48,367 nucleotides of DNA, from positions 1 through 48,367 of IMG/VR virus record IMGVR_UViG_3300025410_000028; one strand, 5' to 3'. Below the pieces are notes generated by a model, which made no database searches, had not been told where the DNA came from, and saw only the letters and a program-made list of their open reading frames with translations. Positions 1 to 9,290 of this stretch are shown one piece after another (the stretch's first letter is position 1; each line of letters starts with the position of its first letter). Made by a program: the position numbers and the translations under genes. The DNA comes from a virus.

Positions 1-1012
1 CTCGAGTTACTTCTGCTGTAATCTTGGTATCTGTGTAAGACTCTGAATTTGATTGTGCTGAATTTGCAGCATTGGTTGCAAAAGACTCAGCAGTAGAAAT
101 GGCATTTGTTACTGCGGTTGCTCTAGCAGAGGCTTCGCTGGTAACAGCTGTTGCACGTGCTGAGGCTTCGACAGCGACAGCTGCGTCTGCGTAAGCGGTT
201 GTGGCAATTTTAGTGCTATTGTCTAGAGGGGAAGCTGTTGGTGCTGTTGGTGCGCCTGTTAATGCTGGGCTTGCTTTAGGAGCAAGCAGTGCTTCGGCTG
301 CTTCAGCACGTGAAGTTTCTGTTGCAATTGCTGAATTGCGATTTGTAACTTCAGTTGCAATTGCTGAGTCTGTGTAACCTTCTGAAGTAGATTGAGCTGT
401 TGCAATGTCTGATAGCAATGTTGTAGAAAAATTAGCATCATTATTAATAGCTGCATCAATTTTAGCAAGAGTATTAAGAACTGATGGCGCAGTTGAAACA
501 AGTGCAGCAACTTTTGTATCTGTGTAGCCTTCAGCAGTAGAAATGGCATTTGTTACTGCGGTTGCTCTAGCGGATGCTTCGTTGGCTACTGCGGTGTTTG
601 TGTAGCCTTCAGCAGTTGTAATAGCGTTGGTTACTGCAGTTGCTCTAGCAGAGGCTTCGTTGGCTACTGCGGTATCTGTGTAGCTTTCAGCAGTTGTTAT
701 TGCGTTAGAGATATCAGTTGAAGATTGTGACCCTAACGATGATAGGTCTGCTGCATTAGCAGCTGTATAACCTAAAGCAGCATTTACATCTGCGGCTGTA
801 AGTTGACTTCCAATACCTGCTGCAACTGCGTCTGCAAGTTCAGTAGGGGTAATTGTAGCGTATCCAAGTGACGACCAATTAGTGGTGCCGTCACCAATCT
901 TAATTTTAAGTGTATCTGTCTCTACTCCAGCTTCACCAGCTGCTAGGACGGGATTTACAGAGGTCCATTGCGATGAAGTACCTCTTCTGATTTGAATTCT
1001 TACTGTTGACAT
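1..1012 (-). CDS. Tail fibre protein with Mtd_N-type N-terminus, partial
   Basis: Starts with ATG at 1012 after a GGGG-containing ribosome site and stays open to the left window edge, so only the first 337 residues are visible. The N-terminus (RRGTSSQW, NPVLAAGEAGVETD, KIGDGTTNW) is the short beta domain found at the start of many phage receptor-binding and tail-fibre proteins (Mtd_N type). It is followed by alanine-rich repeats of the type ESYTDTAVANEASARATAV, which suggest a trimeric coiled-coil shaft. One block (LNTLAKIDAAINNDANFSTT) recurs nearly unchanged in the fibres at 1492 and 4062. Probably a host-contacting fibre; the tip lies outside the window. Confidence 0.85.
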   Translation of the reverse strand, partial: MSTVRIQIRRGTSSQWTSVNPVLAAGEAGVETDTLKIKIGDGTTNWSSLGYATITPTELADAVAAGIGSQLTAADVNAALGYTAANAADLSSLGSQSSTDISNAITTAESYTDTAVANEASARATAVTNAITTAEGYTNTAVANEASARATAVTNAISTAEGYTDTKVAALVSTAPSVLNTLAKIDAAINNDANFSTTLLSDIATAQSTSEGYTDSAIATEVTNRNSAIATETSRAEAAEALLAPKASPALTGAPTAPTASPLDNSTKIATTAYADAAVAVEASARATAVTSEASARATAVTNAISTAESFATNAANSAQSNSESYTDTKITAEVTR

Positions 1013-1042
1013 TTATTACCCCTTTTTAATTTTATTTTTTTT

Positions 1043-1051
1043 ATTATACCA
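1043..1051 (-). promoter_or_regulatory. Extended -10 promoter before the left-edge fibre gene
   Basis: On the minus strand the sequence reads TGGTATAAT, about 30 bases upstream of the ATG at 1012, with a ribosome site between. No clear -35 box is visible. Confidence 0.5.
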
Positions 1052-1067
1052 GTTTAGGTATTTAAGA

Positions 1068-1418
1068 CTAAATTGCTCCCGAATCAAATATATACTCTAT
1101 ATTTGAATATGGTGTTACTGAACCTGCATCTACAAACTTACTATCTCCACTAATTGTAACGCCATTGCCTTGTACAATATATGTAGGTTGACCGTTATAA
1201 TCAATTGAAAGTCCAATATCCATAAATGACAAACTGCCTCCTAAATCGTCCAATGTGGCGATAGAAGACCATGCGTTATTTATGTATAATTGAAGTCTGT
1301 TTGTATTTGTATCAAACGCTAAAGGGGTTGATCCTAATATGACTTGTGATCCAAATGTTGCATTTCCTGCTACATTTAGCCCATTCTTAACTTTAAAATC
1401 TTTATCCATCACTGTCAT
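1068..1418 (-). CDS. Small tail-fibre-associated protein
   Basis: A 116-residue protein beginning MTVMDKDFKVKNGLNVAGNATFGS. The motif DKDFKVKNGL closely matches DKNFRIKNGL at the start of the next fibre gene (1492-3090), so the two share an attachment or head domain. The rest is beta-rich and contains a short W-containing segment (LYINNAWSSIATLDDLGG) also typical of phage fibre heads. It lies between two fibre genes on the same strand and is probably a short fibre or an adaptor. A second ATG three codons in is an alternative start. Confidence 0.75.
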   Translation of the reverse strand: MTVMDKDFKVKNGLNVAGNATFGSQVILGSTPLAFDTNTNRLQLYINNAWSSIATLDDLGGSLSFMDIGLSIDYNGQPTYIVQGNGVTISGDSKFVDAGSVTPYSNIEYIFDSGAI

Positions 1419-1455
1419 TTTTGGTTCACTGTCCCCTAAATTTTGTATTTTGTGT

Positions 1456-1476
1456 GGGGGATTTTAAGGATCCCCC
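1456..1476 (-). terminator. GC-rich hairpin between fibre genes
   Basis: GGGGGA (1456-1461) pairs with TCCCCC (1471-1476) around a 9-base loop in the gap between the stop at 1492 and the start at 1418. No run of T follows on the minus strand, so it may only slow or partly stop transcription. Confidence 0.4.
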
Positions 1477-1491
1477 TAACCTTTTAAACTA

Positions 1492-3090
1492 TTAGTCAGC
1501 CCAGACTATTACTGAACCTGAAGCCACAGCTTCGACATTTGTATGTCCAGCTGTTGGAGATACTGTTAATGAAACAATTCCTCCTGAATACACTGCTGAA
1601 ATATCAGCAAGCGATCCATTTGTTGTAACAATTGCATATTCTGTAATGGCAATGTTATTATTTGAATCACGAGCAATCAAAACTTCTGATGCTTGTGAAT
1701 GAACTCCATCTCTTACATGAACAGTTAATTTAGCTGTTCCATAATTTGAGTTCCATGATACTGGTACAAATGTTGCACCAGTTGATGTGCTATTCCAACC
1801 AGAAATTAATTCTGTATACCCGCCAACTTTTACTGCTTGGTATGTTGGTGTTGCACTTGAATTACCATTTGCAACAAGATTATCTGCATAAGTTTCTGCA
1901 GCTGATTGTGCTGAAGAAGCAGATCCCGCTGCATCATAATTTGATGCTAACCCATCTGCGTATGATTTTGCAGCATTTTCAGCTGTTGTAATGGCAGAGT
2001 TACGGTTTGAAACCTCTGTGCTAATTGCTGAGTCTGTATAACCTTCGGCTGTTGTGATAGCTTGTGATTTTGCAGTTGCAATCGCTGAATTACGATCTGT
2101 AATTTCTTGAGCAATCTTTGAATCCGTGTAAGACTCAGCGGTAGACTGAGCGGTAGCAATATCATTAAGAAGAGTTGTTGAGAAATTAGCATCATTTGCT
2201 ATTGCAGCATCAATTTTTGCCAAAGTGTCAAGCATTGATGGAGCCATACCAACAAGATCAGAAACTTTTCCGTCTGTATAGGTATTTGCAGCAGAAATTG
2301 CTTCTGTCTTTTTAGTGTCAGCATAAGACTCTGCATTTGCCTGTGCATTTGAAGCTGCTGTATCAGCATATCCTTCTGCATTAGACTGTGCAGTTGAAGC
2401 AGCACCTGCTGGATCATAATTACCAGCTAATGAATCTGCGTATGATTTAGCAGCATTTTCAGCAGAAGTTGCTGAGCCTGCAGGATCATAATTAGGTGCT
2501 AATCCATCTGCATATGACTTTGCAGCATTTTCAGCACTAAGTGCTGCTGAGTCTGCGTACATTTGTGCAGCTGTTTGTGCAGCTGCTGCTGCGCCTACAG
2601 CATCATAATTTGAAGCTAGGCCATCTGCATAATTTTCAGCAGTTGTAATTGCAGAAGAAATTGCAGAGTTGCGATTTGAAACTTCTGTTGAAATAGCTGA
2701 ATCAGTATAAGATTTTGCACTATTAAGAGCATTTCCAGATACTGTATCTGCATAATTTTCTGCTACTGTAAGTGCTGAATTAATTGCTGTTTGACGATTT
2801 GAGGCTTCTGTTGAAACTGCTGAGTCTGCGTAAGATTCTGCTGCAGATTGTGCAGATGAAGCTGCCCCATAAGCATCAAAAGTATTTGCATTAACTGTAA
2901 GATGCCCAGAGCCATCTACATTAAATACTGATGTATCAACAGATTTAACTAGGGTGGATCCGCCTACCAGATTGAGTATGTACGAGTCACTTGCTGACTC
3001 TGTGAGGATATTATTGCCATTAATTGTACCCGTGGTACCTTCAACAACCAATCCATTTTTAATCCTAAAATTTTTATCTACTGTTGCCAT
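1492..3090 (-). CDS. Long tail fibre with alanine-rich heptad repeats
   Basis: 532 residues. Residues 1-70 form a head domain (DKNFRIKNGLVVEG). Roughly 75-400 are repeats of the kind AAKSYADGLASNYDPAGSA and AISTEVSNRNSAI with small residues spaced every 3-4 positions, as in trimeric coiled-coil or beta-helical shafts. The C-terminal 110 residues form a beta-rich tip. That tip aligns by eye with the C-terminus of the 181-residue protein at 3116-3661 (blocks KLTVHV, IARDS, YSGGIVSLTVSPT against KIQVTK, ITSRDD, YNGSIINLVVTPV). Ribosome site AAGGAGC precedes the ATG. Confidence 0.85.
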   Translation of the reverse strand: MATVDKNFRIKNGLVVEGTTGTINGNNILTESASDSYILNLVGGSTLVKSVDTSVFNVDGSGHLTVNANTFDAYGAASSAQSAAESYADSAVSTEASNRQTAINSALTVAENYADTVSGNALNSAKSYTDSAISTEVSNRNSAISSAITTAENYADGLASNYDAVGAAAAAQTAAQMYADSAALSAENAAKSYADGLAPNYDPAGSATSAENAAKSYADSLAGNYDPAGAASTAQSNAEGYADTAASNAQANAESYADTKKTEAISAANTYTDGKVSDLVGMAPSMLDTLAKIDAAIANDANFSTTLLNDIATAQSTAESYTDSKIAQEITDRNSAIATAKSQAITTAEGYTDSAISTEVSNRNSAITTAENAAKSYADGLASNYDAAGSASSAQSAAETYADNLVANGNSSATPTYQAVKVGGYTELISGWNSTSTGATFVPVSWNSNYGTAKLTVHVRDGVHSQASEVLIARDSNNNIAITEYAIVTTNGSLADISAVYSGGIVSLTVSPTAGHTNVEAVASGSVIVWAD

Positions 3091-3115
3091 TGTGGGTGTT
3101 GCTCCTTATTTTATT

Positions 3116-3661
3116 TTATTTTTTTAAAGCTGTTCTGAGAAACCTTACGGACACAGAATTTAAAACTGGGGTTACTACTAAATTGATTATACTTCCATTA
3201 TACACAAAATCAAAGTTGGCGGGATTTGCAATATCATCTCTGGAAGTTATGATATTTGATTCTGATATGTTAACTCCACCAGATGTAAACAATACATTTA
3301 AATCTGCACTATAAACATCACTATTTTTTGTCACTTGTATTTTATATTGAGCTGATTGCCAGACAGAGGTATCAATGGTATCTATTGTTGTAGGGTTTTC
3401 TATACCATGAATTTCTAGATCATTATTACCTTGAAGGCCTAAAACTTCTACTGTTGTAGTACCACCTGCTGCTTCAAGTTGAGCAATTTTATAATCAAGT
3501 GAATTTACATCTGTAGAATTATTAATACCAACTTTTGCTTCAAGAGCTTCGATTGCTGAATTAGCAAATGTATGTTGTTCTGAGTGAGAGGGGTTTGATA
3601 AAGGATCATTCGGGTTTGGGTTTGAAATGCTATCTAAATTATTTGGGAAATTGCTAGCCAA
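3116..3661 (-). CDS. Tail-fibre or tip protein with duplicated beta domain
   Basis: 181 residues, starting MASNFPNNLDSISNPNPNDP. Residues 1-35 are polar and proline/asparagine rich. A short helix (HTFANSAIEALEAKVG), common in phage fibre connectors, follows, then a beta-rich C-terminal domain related to the tip of the 532-residue fibre. It overlaps the end of the upstream gene (3654-3998) by 8 bases, which suggests translational coupling. Likely a short side fibre or fibre tip. Confidence 0.75.
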   Translation of the reverse strand: MASNFPNNLDSISNPNPNDPLSNPSHSEQHTFANSAIEALEAKVGINNSTDVNSLDYKIAQLEAAGGTTTVEVLGLQGNNDLEIHGIENPTTIDTIDTSVWQSAQYKIQVTKNSDVYSADLNVLFTSGGVNISESNIITSRDDIANPANFDFVYNGSIINLVVTPVLNSVSVRFLRTALKK

Positions 3662-3998
3662 CTATGCCACCATCCAATATTGCTGAATTTGAAAATCCTG
3701 GTAGCAGAGTTTGATCTGGATTTGCAGGACCTCCATCAACACTTAGTATACCAGTTCCATTGAATGTATCCAAGTTGTACGGGACTGGATTAATTATTGC
3801 AACATCTCCATCATATGTATGAGTATGTTCATAAAATGGAATTGGATCATCTGATTTAATTATTGTAACCCAAGTTATACCATTATAAATTCTAATGCTT
3901 TTATCAGCTGTGTTAAAGTACATATCACCTTCTGTGCCACGAGATGGGTCAGAAGCTCTTGTTAGAAGATTTAATGGTGTTAACATTTTTTTAGACAT
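3654..3998 (-). CDS. Small fibre-head or adaptor protein
   Basis: 114 residues. MLTPLNLLTRASDPSRGTEG followed by MYFNTADKSIRIYNGITWV is the short head module of many phage fibres (a G-x-x-YFNT turn, then a W-V strand) and resembles residues 30-60 of the 365-residue fibre at 4062. The remainder is rich in G, N and P and ends DGGIVG. Probably a structural adaptor for the overlapping downstream gene. Confidence 0.7.
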   Translation of the reverse strand: MSKKMLTPLNLLTRASDPSRGTEGDMYFNTADKSIRIYNGITWVTIIKSDDPIPFYEHTHTYDGDVAIINPVPYNLDTFNGTGILSVDGGPANPDQTLLPGFSNSAILDGGIVG

Positions 3999-4017
3999 AA
4001 CTACTCCACTTTAACTG

Positions 4018-4045
4018 AAAAGGGGTATGGGATTTTCCACACCCC
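4018..4045 (-). terminator. Terminator between fibre genes
   Basis: On the minus strand GGGGTGTGG pairs with CCATACCCC (9 pairs, one G-U) over a 6-base loop, followed by TTTT. It lies just after the stop of the 365-residue fibre gene (4062) and before the start at 3998. Confidence 0.65.
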
Positions 4046-4061
4046 TCCTTATTTAATACTT

Positions 4062-5159
4062 TTATCCTACTATAACTACTTCGTAGGTTGTGCCTACAGA
4101 TGGTGCCAAACCAAAACCTAATGTGACTGTAGAGGTTGTATCTCTAGTGACATCAACTTCTACGTCCGCCCACTGAGTATCTGGAGTACCTGATGTTTGA
4201 TAAACTTGAACAGTTACTGCACGTGTATTTAAGTTGTGAGTAATTGTAAATAAATCTGTAGAATTGTCTCCAGAGATTTCTTGTGAATATTTTGATGTTA
4301 AATGTAATGCTGTGATCTGGCTATCTGTGTAAGACTTTGCAGCATTTTCAGCATTTGTTGCTGCTGTATCTGCATAAGATTCTGCAGTAGCTTGAGCAGT
4401 GGCAATATCATTTAAAAGTGTTGTTGAAAAATTTGCATCATTATTGATTGCTTGATCAATTTTTTTGAGCGTATCAAGAATTGATGGTGCTGAATCAACA
4501 AGTGCTGAAATTTGTGCATCAGCATAAGATTTTGCAGCGTTTTCTGCATTTGTAGCTGCAGTATCTGCATAGCTTTGAGCTGCAGTTTGTGCAGAAGAAG
4601 CCGAACCTGCTGGATCGTAATTTGATGCTAAGGAATCTGCGTACGACTTAGCATTGTTTTCTGCTGTTGTAGCAGCACCTGCTGGGTCGTATGCAGAATT
4701 AGCACGTGTTACTTCATTAGCAATTGCTGTATCAGTATAGTTTTCTGCAGTTGTTATTGCGTTAGATATATCTGTTGACGATTGACTTGAAAGAGTAGAT
4801 GATAGTGTAATAATCGAAGAATCGGTATATGATTTTGCTGCATTCTCAGCATTAGTTACATCAGTTTGATTTGCAAACCCGTCAGTTGTAAGATGTGACT
4901 CAATTGTAGCTACATTTAAGAAAAGTTCATTATTAGTTACAGTAAAGTATGTGCTATCTACTGAAGAGATATATTGTACTCCTACTGGCTCCCAGCTTGA
5001 TGTTCCTGGTCCCGTTGAATAGTAAAATGTATTATTGTTTGTATTAAAGTAAAGTTGACCTGCCGTCAAAGCATTAGGAGCAGAGGCGGAAGGTTGGATT
5101 GCAGCATTGAGAAGCTGATTGCCCTTTAGATTAATATTTGTTAAAAATGTTTTTGCCAT
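4062..5159 (-). CDS. Long tail fibre
   Basis: 365 residues: a head (1-65, with QLYFNTNNNTFYYST and SSWEPVG), a shaft of alanine-rich repeats (about 80-280, including ILDTLKKIDQAINNDANFSTT, nearly the same block as in the fibres at 1 and 1492), and a compact C-terminal domain (about 285-365, FTITHNLNTRAVTVQVYQ ending TTYEVVIVG). The ITHNLNTRAVTVQV pattern is common in phage appendage tips. The shared shaft block shows that the three long fibres arose by duplication or module exchange. Confidence 0.85.
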   Translation of the reverse strand: MAKTFLTNINLKGNQLLNAAIQPSASAPNALTAGQLYFNTNNNTFYYSTGPGTSSWEPVGVQYISSVDSTYFTVTNNELFLNVATIESHLTTDGFANQTDVTNAENAAKSYTDSSIITLSSTLSSQSSTDISNAITTAENYTDTAIANEVTRANSAYDPAGAATTAENNAKSYADSLASNYDPAGSASSAQTAAQSYADTAATNAENAAKSYADAQISALVDSAPSILDTLKKIDQAINNDANFSTTLLNDIATAQATAESYADTAATNAENAAKSYTDSQITALHLTSKYSQEISGDNSTDLFTITHNLNTRAVTVQVYQTSGTPDTQWADVEVDVTRDTTSTVTLGFGLAPSVGTTYEVVIVG

Positions 5160-5195
5160 GTGTTTTATAACACTCCCTTTTTATTTATTATTGCC

Positions 5196-5837
5196 TTACG
5201 ACAAATAAGCATGCCCAGAAATTTGTTCTGAAAATGTTAACGTTAAATTATTTTGGTCAACATGCTCTATATCACATTCTACATTATTTTGTCCATAATC
5301 AATAACAGTTACATTGGGCATAAAGCCAAGATTATGCGGGATACTCCATAATGCACTATTAGATCTTTTTTCATATGTATACGACACCAAAGATATGTTA
5401 AATCCTGATACGTTTCCTGGCAGACCTTGTGGACCTTGTAAACCTGTATCACCTTTAGGTCCTGCTGGTCCTTGTGGACCTTGAGGACCTTGCGGACCTT
5501 GTGGACCTTGTGGACCAGTTAAACCTTGTGGGCCCGCTTGCCCTTGTAAACCTGTATCACCTTTAGGTCCTGCTGGTCCTTGTGGACCTGTTGTTCCTGT
5601 ATCACCTTTTGGACCTTGAACTGGGCCAGTGATTAGCCATGCATTTGTTTGTGGATTCCAGATGTAAAGATTTGATCCAACAAGATAACCTTGCCCAACA
5701 GACCCTGTTGCATGAGCTGATTGTAAATCAGATAAAGTATTGTAACTTCCAAGTATAGTTATTCCAGTGCCCGCTGGGCCAGCATCACCTTTAGGACCTC
5801 TGGCTCCAACTGCTCTTACAATTATTTTTTCTGTCAT
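5196..5837 (-). CDS. Collagen-like tail protein
   Basis: 213 residues. [10 protein letters not shown] near the N-terminus and a central run of about 20 G-x-y triplets ([15 protein letters not shown] repeats, about 75-140) form a collagen-like triple helix. The C-terminal 70 residues ([20 protein letters not shown]) are a beta-rich trimer tip with the HNLGF signature also found at the ends of other phage fibres. The start ATG shares one base with the stop of the upstream gene (TAATG), so translation is coupled. Confidence 0.85.
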   Translation of the reverse strand: MTEKIIVRAVGARGPKGDAGPAGTGITILGSYNTLSDLQSAHATGSVGQGYLVGSNLYIWNPQTNAWLITGPVQGPKGDTGTTGPQGPAGPKGDTGLQGQAGPQGLTGPQGPQGPQGPQGPQGPAGPKGDTGLQGPQGLPGNVSGFNISLVSYTYEKRSNSALWSIPHNLGFMPNVTVIDYGQNNVECDIEHVDQNNLTLTFSEQISGHAYLS

Positions 5838-6211
5838 TAGTATATAACTCCTGGATAAACTTTAAACCATCCCTGTAGCCAAGTATCAACTGAGCCATAA
5901 GGGTCTATAGAATTTAATTGATACGCAGATCTTGGTAAAGAAAATTTATTTGTTTTTTCTGGTGTAATAGAAAGTGTAACAATTCCATTTGCAGCATCAG
6001 TGATTGTAATACCATCGCCAATAGAGCACCTAGCAGCCAAAAATCTACCTTCTGGCTTATCTCTAACTTCTAAAACGAATGTGTATCCAGTAATATCTAT
6101 TGGAATTTCAACTTGAGTTCCTTCTTCTTCAGAAACATATTGCAATTCTCTAAGGAAGCTTTCCCCTTGAGTTATTGTAAAGTTAATATTTTCTTCAGAA
6201 GTTACAGACAT
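5837..6211 (-). CDS. Beta-sandwich baseplate or fibre-associated protein
   Basis: 124 residues from the ATG at 6211, which has a ribosome site GAGGG six bases upstream; a TTG one codon further up is less likely. The pattern [16 protein letters not shown], then [13 protein letters not shown] and [13 protein letters not shown] resembles small beta-sandwich domains at the N-termini of siphophage baseplate and receptor-binding proteins (BppU/DUF2479-like). First gene of the tail-fibre operon, with a promoter at 6242. Confidence 0.65.
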   Translation of the reverse strand: MSVTSEENINFTITQGESFLRELQYVSEEEGTQVEIPIDITGYTFVLEVRDKPEGRFLAARCSIGDGITITDAANGIVTLSITPEKTNKFSLPRSAYQLNSIDPYGSVDTWLQGWFKVYPGVIY

Positions 6212-6241
6212 CAAAATCCCTCATTTTTCTGGTTTTAAATG

Positions 6242-6250
6242 ATTATATCA
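6242..6250 (-). promoter_or_regulatory. Promoter of the tail-fibre operon
   Basis: Minus strand reads TGATATAAT, an extended -10 box in the gap between the nrdJ stop and the ATG at 6211. No good -35 box is seen. Confidence 0.55.
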
Positions 6251-6278
6251 CTTAAATTACAAAAAACATAGGCTTCTT

Positions 6279-8207
6279 TTAAGCGTTAATATCTACAATT
6301 TCACACTCGCCAGACACACAAGCTAGTGCTTGAGACCCCGTTGTAGAGTCTTCTGTTTCATAAATAGACAAAGCTGCCCAATTTATAGTTTTTGGCATTT
6401 TTTCTGAAAGTTCAACATACTGTTCTTTTGCAATTTCTTGATAAGGAGCTTGTACGTATGTATGCTCAGAATATGGAAGGAATGAAATGCCCGATACTTC
6501 ATCAAAATGCTTATAAACCCAGGCACCAACTTCCATCCATTCGTCTTCCTTTACTGAAACTGTAATTGAAGGTTTGTGTTCACACCAATGACGTTGATAT
6601 ACAAGCCAAATTTCAAGTTGTTGCAAAGCAGTTAATTTGTCTCTTGTAATTGCATTTTTTGGTGCCTTTACAGGAAAAGAAAATACTGTTGTTGCATCTG
6701 GTTTCATAACATCATCTTCAGCAGGAATACCTGAATCAATTAAGAATTGAGTTATAGGATCTTTTTTATCTCCACGAACTGTTCTTATGTAATAATTTGA
6801 ATGCCATGGATGCATTCCTGAACTCACCCCGACCAATTGGGACACTGTGCCTGAAGGCTTAACGCATGTGACTGCTGCGGAAGCGGGAATCCCAATTTTC
6901 CCTGCTTCTTCAATATTAACTTCAACGGCATACTCACGAAGTCTATCTAGAGCATCGGCAAGTTTTTGAATTCCGTCTTGACCAGAAAAAAACTTGTTTC
7001 CAAACTGCCCAGTTAAAGAAACTCCAAGTAGTCTTTCTTCTTCTGTATTGTCTTTCCAAATTTTTCTAATATATTTAAAATCTGTAAGTGTTGACTGCCA
7101 AGTTCCAAGTATTGAAGCAAGTCTTACTTTTTTAGCAACTGATTCTGGCGTATCGTTTTCACGTAGAACAACTTCAGATAAATTGCAGAATTGATATGGA
7201 CGAAGAATAATTTCAGAACAAGGATTTGTGCCATAATGAATATCTGCAGAGCGACGTCCGTATTTTGCTGCTTGTTTTTGTGCAGCTGCCACATTGTAAA
7301 TACCACGCTCACCAGACTTTGAATCGTATAAAGATTTCCATTCAGCAATAAACTGTTGCATATCTGGCTTTCTTGAATAAGCTACTGAGTTATTTGAAAG
7401 AGCACGTTGTGCACTTTTTTCCCACCAATTTCCAGCTTTTGCTTGAGCCATTTCAATATCGTTTATATTTGAAAGCGAAATCATAGCAGAACGACGAACG
7501 CCACCCACAACAACTACTTCGCCAATTTTACACATAATATCATGACATTCAATTGGTTTTAATTGACGGCCAAGTGCTCCTTTAAAAACTTGAACACTAA
7601 AGTCAAATAGGTTTACCAAAGGTTGTGGCCCCGAAGATCTTCCACCCATAGTTTTAAGTCTTGCTCCAGCTGGTCTAACTTTGCTTACATCAATCTGAGG
7701 GATTTGTCCAGCCCAAAGGAGAGACAAGAATTCACGATAAGCTTTTGCCCAACCCTCTTTAGAATCTCCTACGATAATTGTAGTTGAAGATTTTTCAAGT
7801 TTTTCAGGAAGGGCGGGAAGTTTATTGATGTACTTATATTCAACAGAGAATCCAACACCAGTACCACACATAAGAATATACATTGCCTCATCAAATGAAC
7901 GAGCATTATCTACTGGAAGAAATGCACAGTTATATCCAGAAACATTTTCTCTTTCTAATGCAGGTCCCGCTGTCATTACACTACGCATTGATGGCATAAC
8001 GTTACGATTAAATACTGCATCTTTAATTTCTTGTACAAGTTCTGGATCTGCAACATATCCATGCTTATCACGAAGTTGACCTTGCATAAAGTCAAAATAT
8101 CTATCTACTGTTTCCCCCCAAGTTTCACGACGATTTTCGGATTCAATCCATCTTGCATATCGAGATAATGCAATAAAGTTTTCATATGGGTTTTCAATAG
8201 AATTCAT
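6279..8207 (-). CDS. nrdJ: Class II (adenosylcobalamin-dependent) ribonucleotide reductase
   Basis: 642 residues. It reduces ribonucleotides to deoxyribonucleotides using B12, supplying dNTPs for phage replication. The key cysteines are visible: C94 (GYNCAFLP), the radical cysteine C330 in NPCSEI and C341 (YQFCNL), which is 11 residues later, as between C408 and C419 of the Lactobacillus leichmannii enzyme. The swinging-arm pair is C630 and C635 (ACVSGEC) near the C-terminus. CVKPSGTVSQLVG is also conserved. The start is ATG 8207, preceded by AAAGGT; an upstream TTG (8222) is less likely. Slightly shorter than the 739-residue monomeric Lactobacillus enzyme. Confidence 0.95.
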   Translation of the reverse strand: MNSIENPYENFIALSRYARWIESENRRETWGETVDRYFDFMQGQLRDKHGYVADPELVQEIKDAVFNRNVMPSMRSVMTAGPALERENVSGYNCAFLPVDNARSFDEAMYILMCGTGVGFSVEYKYINKLPALPEKLEKSSTTIIVGDSKEGWAKAYREFLSLLWAGQIPQIDVSKVRPAGARLKTMGGRSSGPQPLVNLFDFSVQVFKGALGRQLKPIECHDIMCKIGEVVVVGGVRRSAMISLSNINDIEMAQAKAGNWWEKSAQRALSNNSVAYSRKPDMQQFIAEWKSLYDSKSGERGIYNVAAAQKQAAKYGRRSADIHYGTNPCSEIILRPYQFCNLSEVVLRENDTPESVAKKVRLASILGTWQSTLTDFKYIRKIWKDNTEEERLLGVSLTGQFGNKFFSGQDGIQKLADALDRLREYAVEVNIEEAGKIGIPASAAVTCVKPSGTVSQLVGVSSGMHPWHSNYYIRTVRGDKKDPITQFLIDSGIPAEDDVMKPDATTVFSFPVKAPKNAITRDKLTALQQLEIWLVYQRHWCEHKPSITVSVKEDEWMEVGAWVYKHFDEVSGISFLPYSEHTYVQAPYQEIAKEQYVELSEKMPKTINWAALSIYETEDSTTGSQALACVSGECEIVDINA

Positions 8208-8238
8208 GTTTTTACCTTTCAAAAATATTTAGAGATTA

Positions 8239-8247
8239 AGTTTACCA
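8239..8247 (-). promoter_or_regulatory. Extended -10 promoter before nrdJ
   Basis: Minus strand TGGTAAACT, about 32 bases before the ATG at 8207. Matches the TGNTAAACT form used in the early region. Confidence 0.4.
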
Positions 8248-8264
8248 CACTGGCATTCTTAAAT

Positions 8265-9281
8265 CTAAGGGTTTGTAGTTTTGTTTTTATAAATCTTTTT
8301 TAATCTATCAACAGCTGGCTTAGACACTTTTGTCCAATCATATTGGCTATGTACCTTTAAAGCATTTTTAAAAGATACATCTGCATATTTTTTATAATTG
8401 TCAACGACCTCTTGCATTTTAACTTTTAAATCTTCTACATCTGGTGTAAATTGCATACCTGGGTGAATATTTTGCCACGGGGAAGTTGACATTTTTGATT
8501 TTATTGGAAGTGTTATTAAATTTTTATACTCTGCCCACTCATCTGTAGTAATTGTTGGAATACCTAGGGCCATTGATTGTAATGGATTAAAGCCGAACCC
8601 TTCGCCGTATGTAGGAAAAACAAAACAATCAGAAATATTATAAAGATAATTCATCTGTTCTTTTGAAAGTACATCGTGTATTGCAATGATATTTTTGTAA
8701 ACAACAGATGGCGATGAAAGTTGTCCAGGAGTTTTTGGGTTTTTTACTTTTGTTGTATTAAAGACATGCGACTTCATAATAAGTCTATAATCTTCATCAT
8801 TTCCAAAAAGATCTACAAAAGCATCAACTGCAATTTGTCCACCTTTTCTTGCGTAAGGTTCGCCTAAATGAAAAAATGTAAAGGGTTTATTACTTTCTTG
8901 TCTTTTTTTAGGAATCCAAGATTTATCAATACCATGATTATAAACAAATATTGGCTTTCCAGAAAAATATTGATACATCACATTCGCAACAAATGAAGAT
9001 GTGGCCCATAGTTCATCGCATGCTAACATATTTAATTGAAACTGATGGCTAAACTCTGTAGACTCCCAGGCTGAGTATCCTATCTTATAACTATTTGGAT
9101 AATAAAAAATATAATTGCCAGGATCTGCAAAACATAATTCAATATCTGCACCATCTAAACGTTCTACCTCAACATCTAATCCAGCTTTTTTAAATTCTTG
9201 ATATATATGAAAAGACGCTTCGCCATAGCCCACTGTAGTATCCATGTCACGCATTGCGGGGCCTGTAAGAGAAATTTTCAA
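8265..9281 (-). CDS. Glycosyltransferase, GT4/GT1-like
   Basis: 338 residues. The N-terminus (MKISLTGPAMRDMDTTVGYGEAS) and the signature near residue 230-250 (FPTYGEGFGFNPLQSMALG) fit a GT-B fold retaining glycosyltransferase: the E-x7-E-like segment binds the sugar-nucleotide. FFHLGEPYARKGGQIAVDAF corresponds to the K/R region of the donor site. It would transfer a sugar from a nucleotide donor to an unknown acceptor (phage DNA, virion protein or cell-surface glycan). Ribosome site AAGGAG, with its own promoter at 9302-9310. Confidence 0.88.
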   Translation of the reverse strand: MKISLTGPAMRDMDTTVGYGEASFHIYQEFKKAGLDVEVERLDGADIELCFADPGNYIFYYPNSYKIGYSAWESTEFSHQFQLNMLACDELWATSSFVANVMYQYFSGKPIFVYNHGIDKSWIPKKRQESNKPFTFFHLGEPYARKGGQIAVDAFVDLFGNDEDYRLIMKSHVFNTTKVKNPKTPGQLSSPSVVYKNIIAIHDVLSKEQMNYLYNISDCFVFPTYGEGFGFNPLQSMALGIPTITTDEWAEYKNLITLPIKSKMSTSPWQNIHPGMQFTPDVEDLKVKMQEVVDNYKKYADVSFKNALKVHSQYDWTKVSKPAVDRLKKIYKNKTTNP

Positions 9282-9290
9282 CCTTGCTCC

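Noticed and set aside
1492-3090. CRISPR-like or tandem DNA repeats in the fibre genes
   Set aside because: The repeats are imperfect, in frame and encode alanine-rich heptads. They are protein repeats, not spaced identical DNA repeats.
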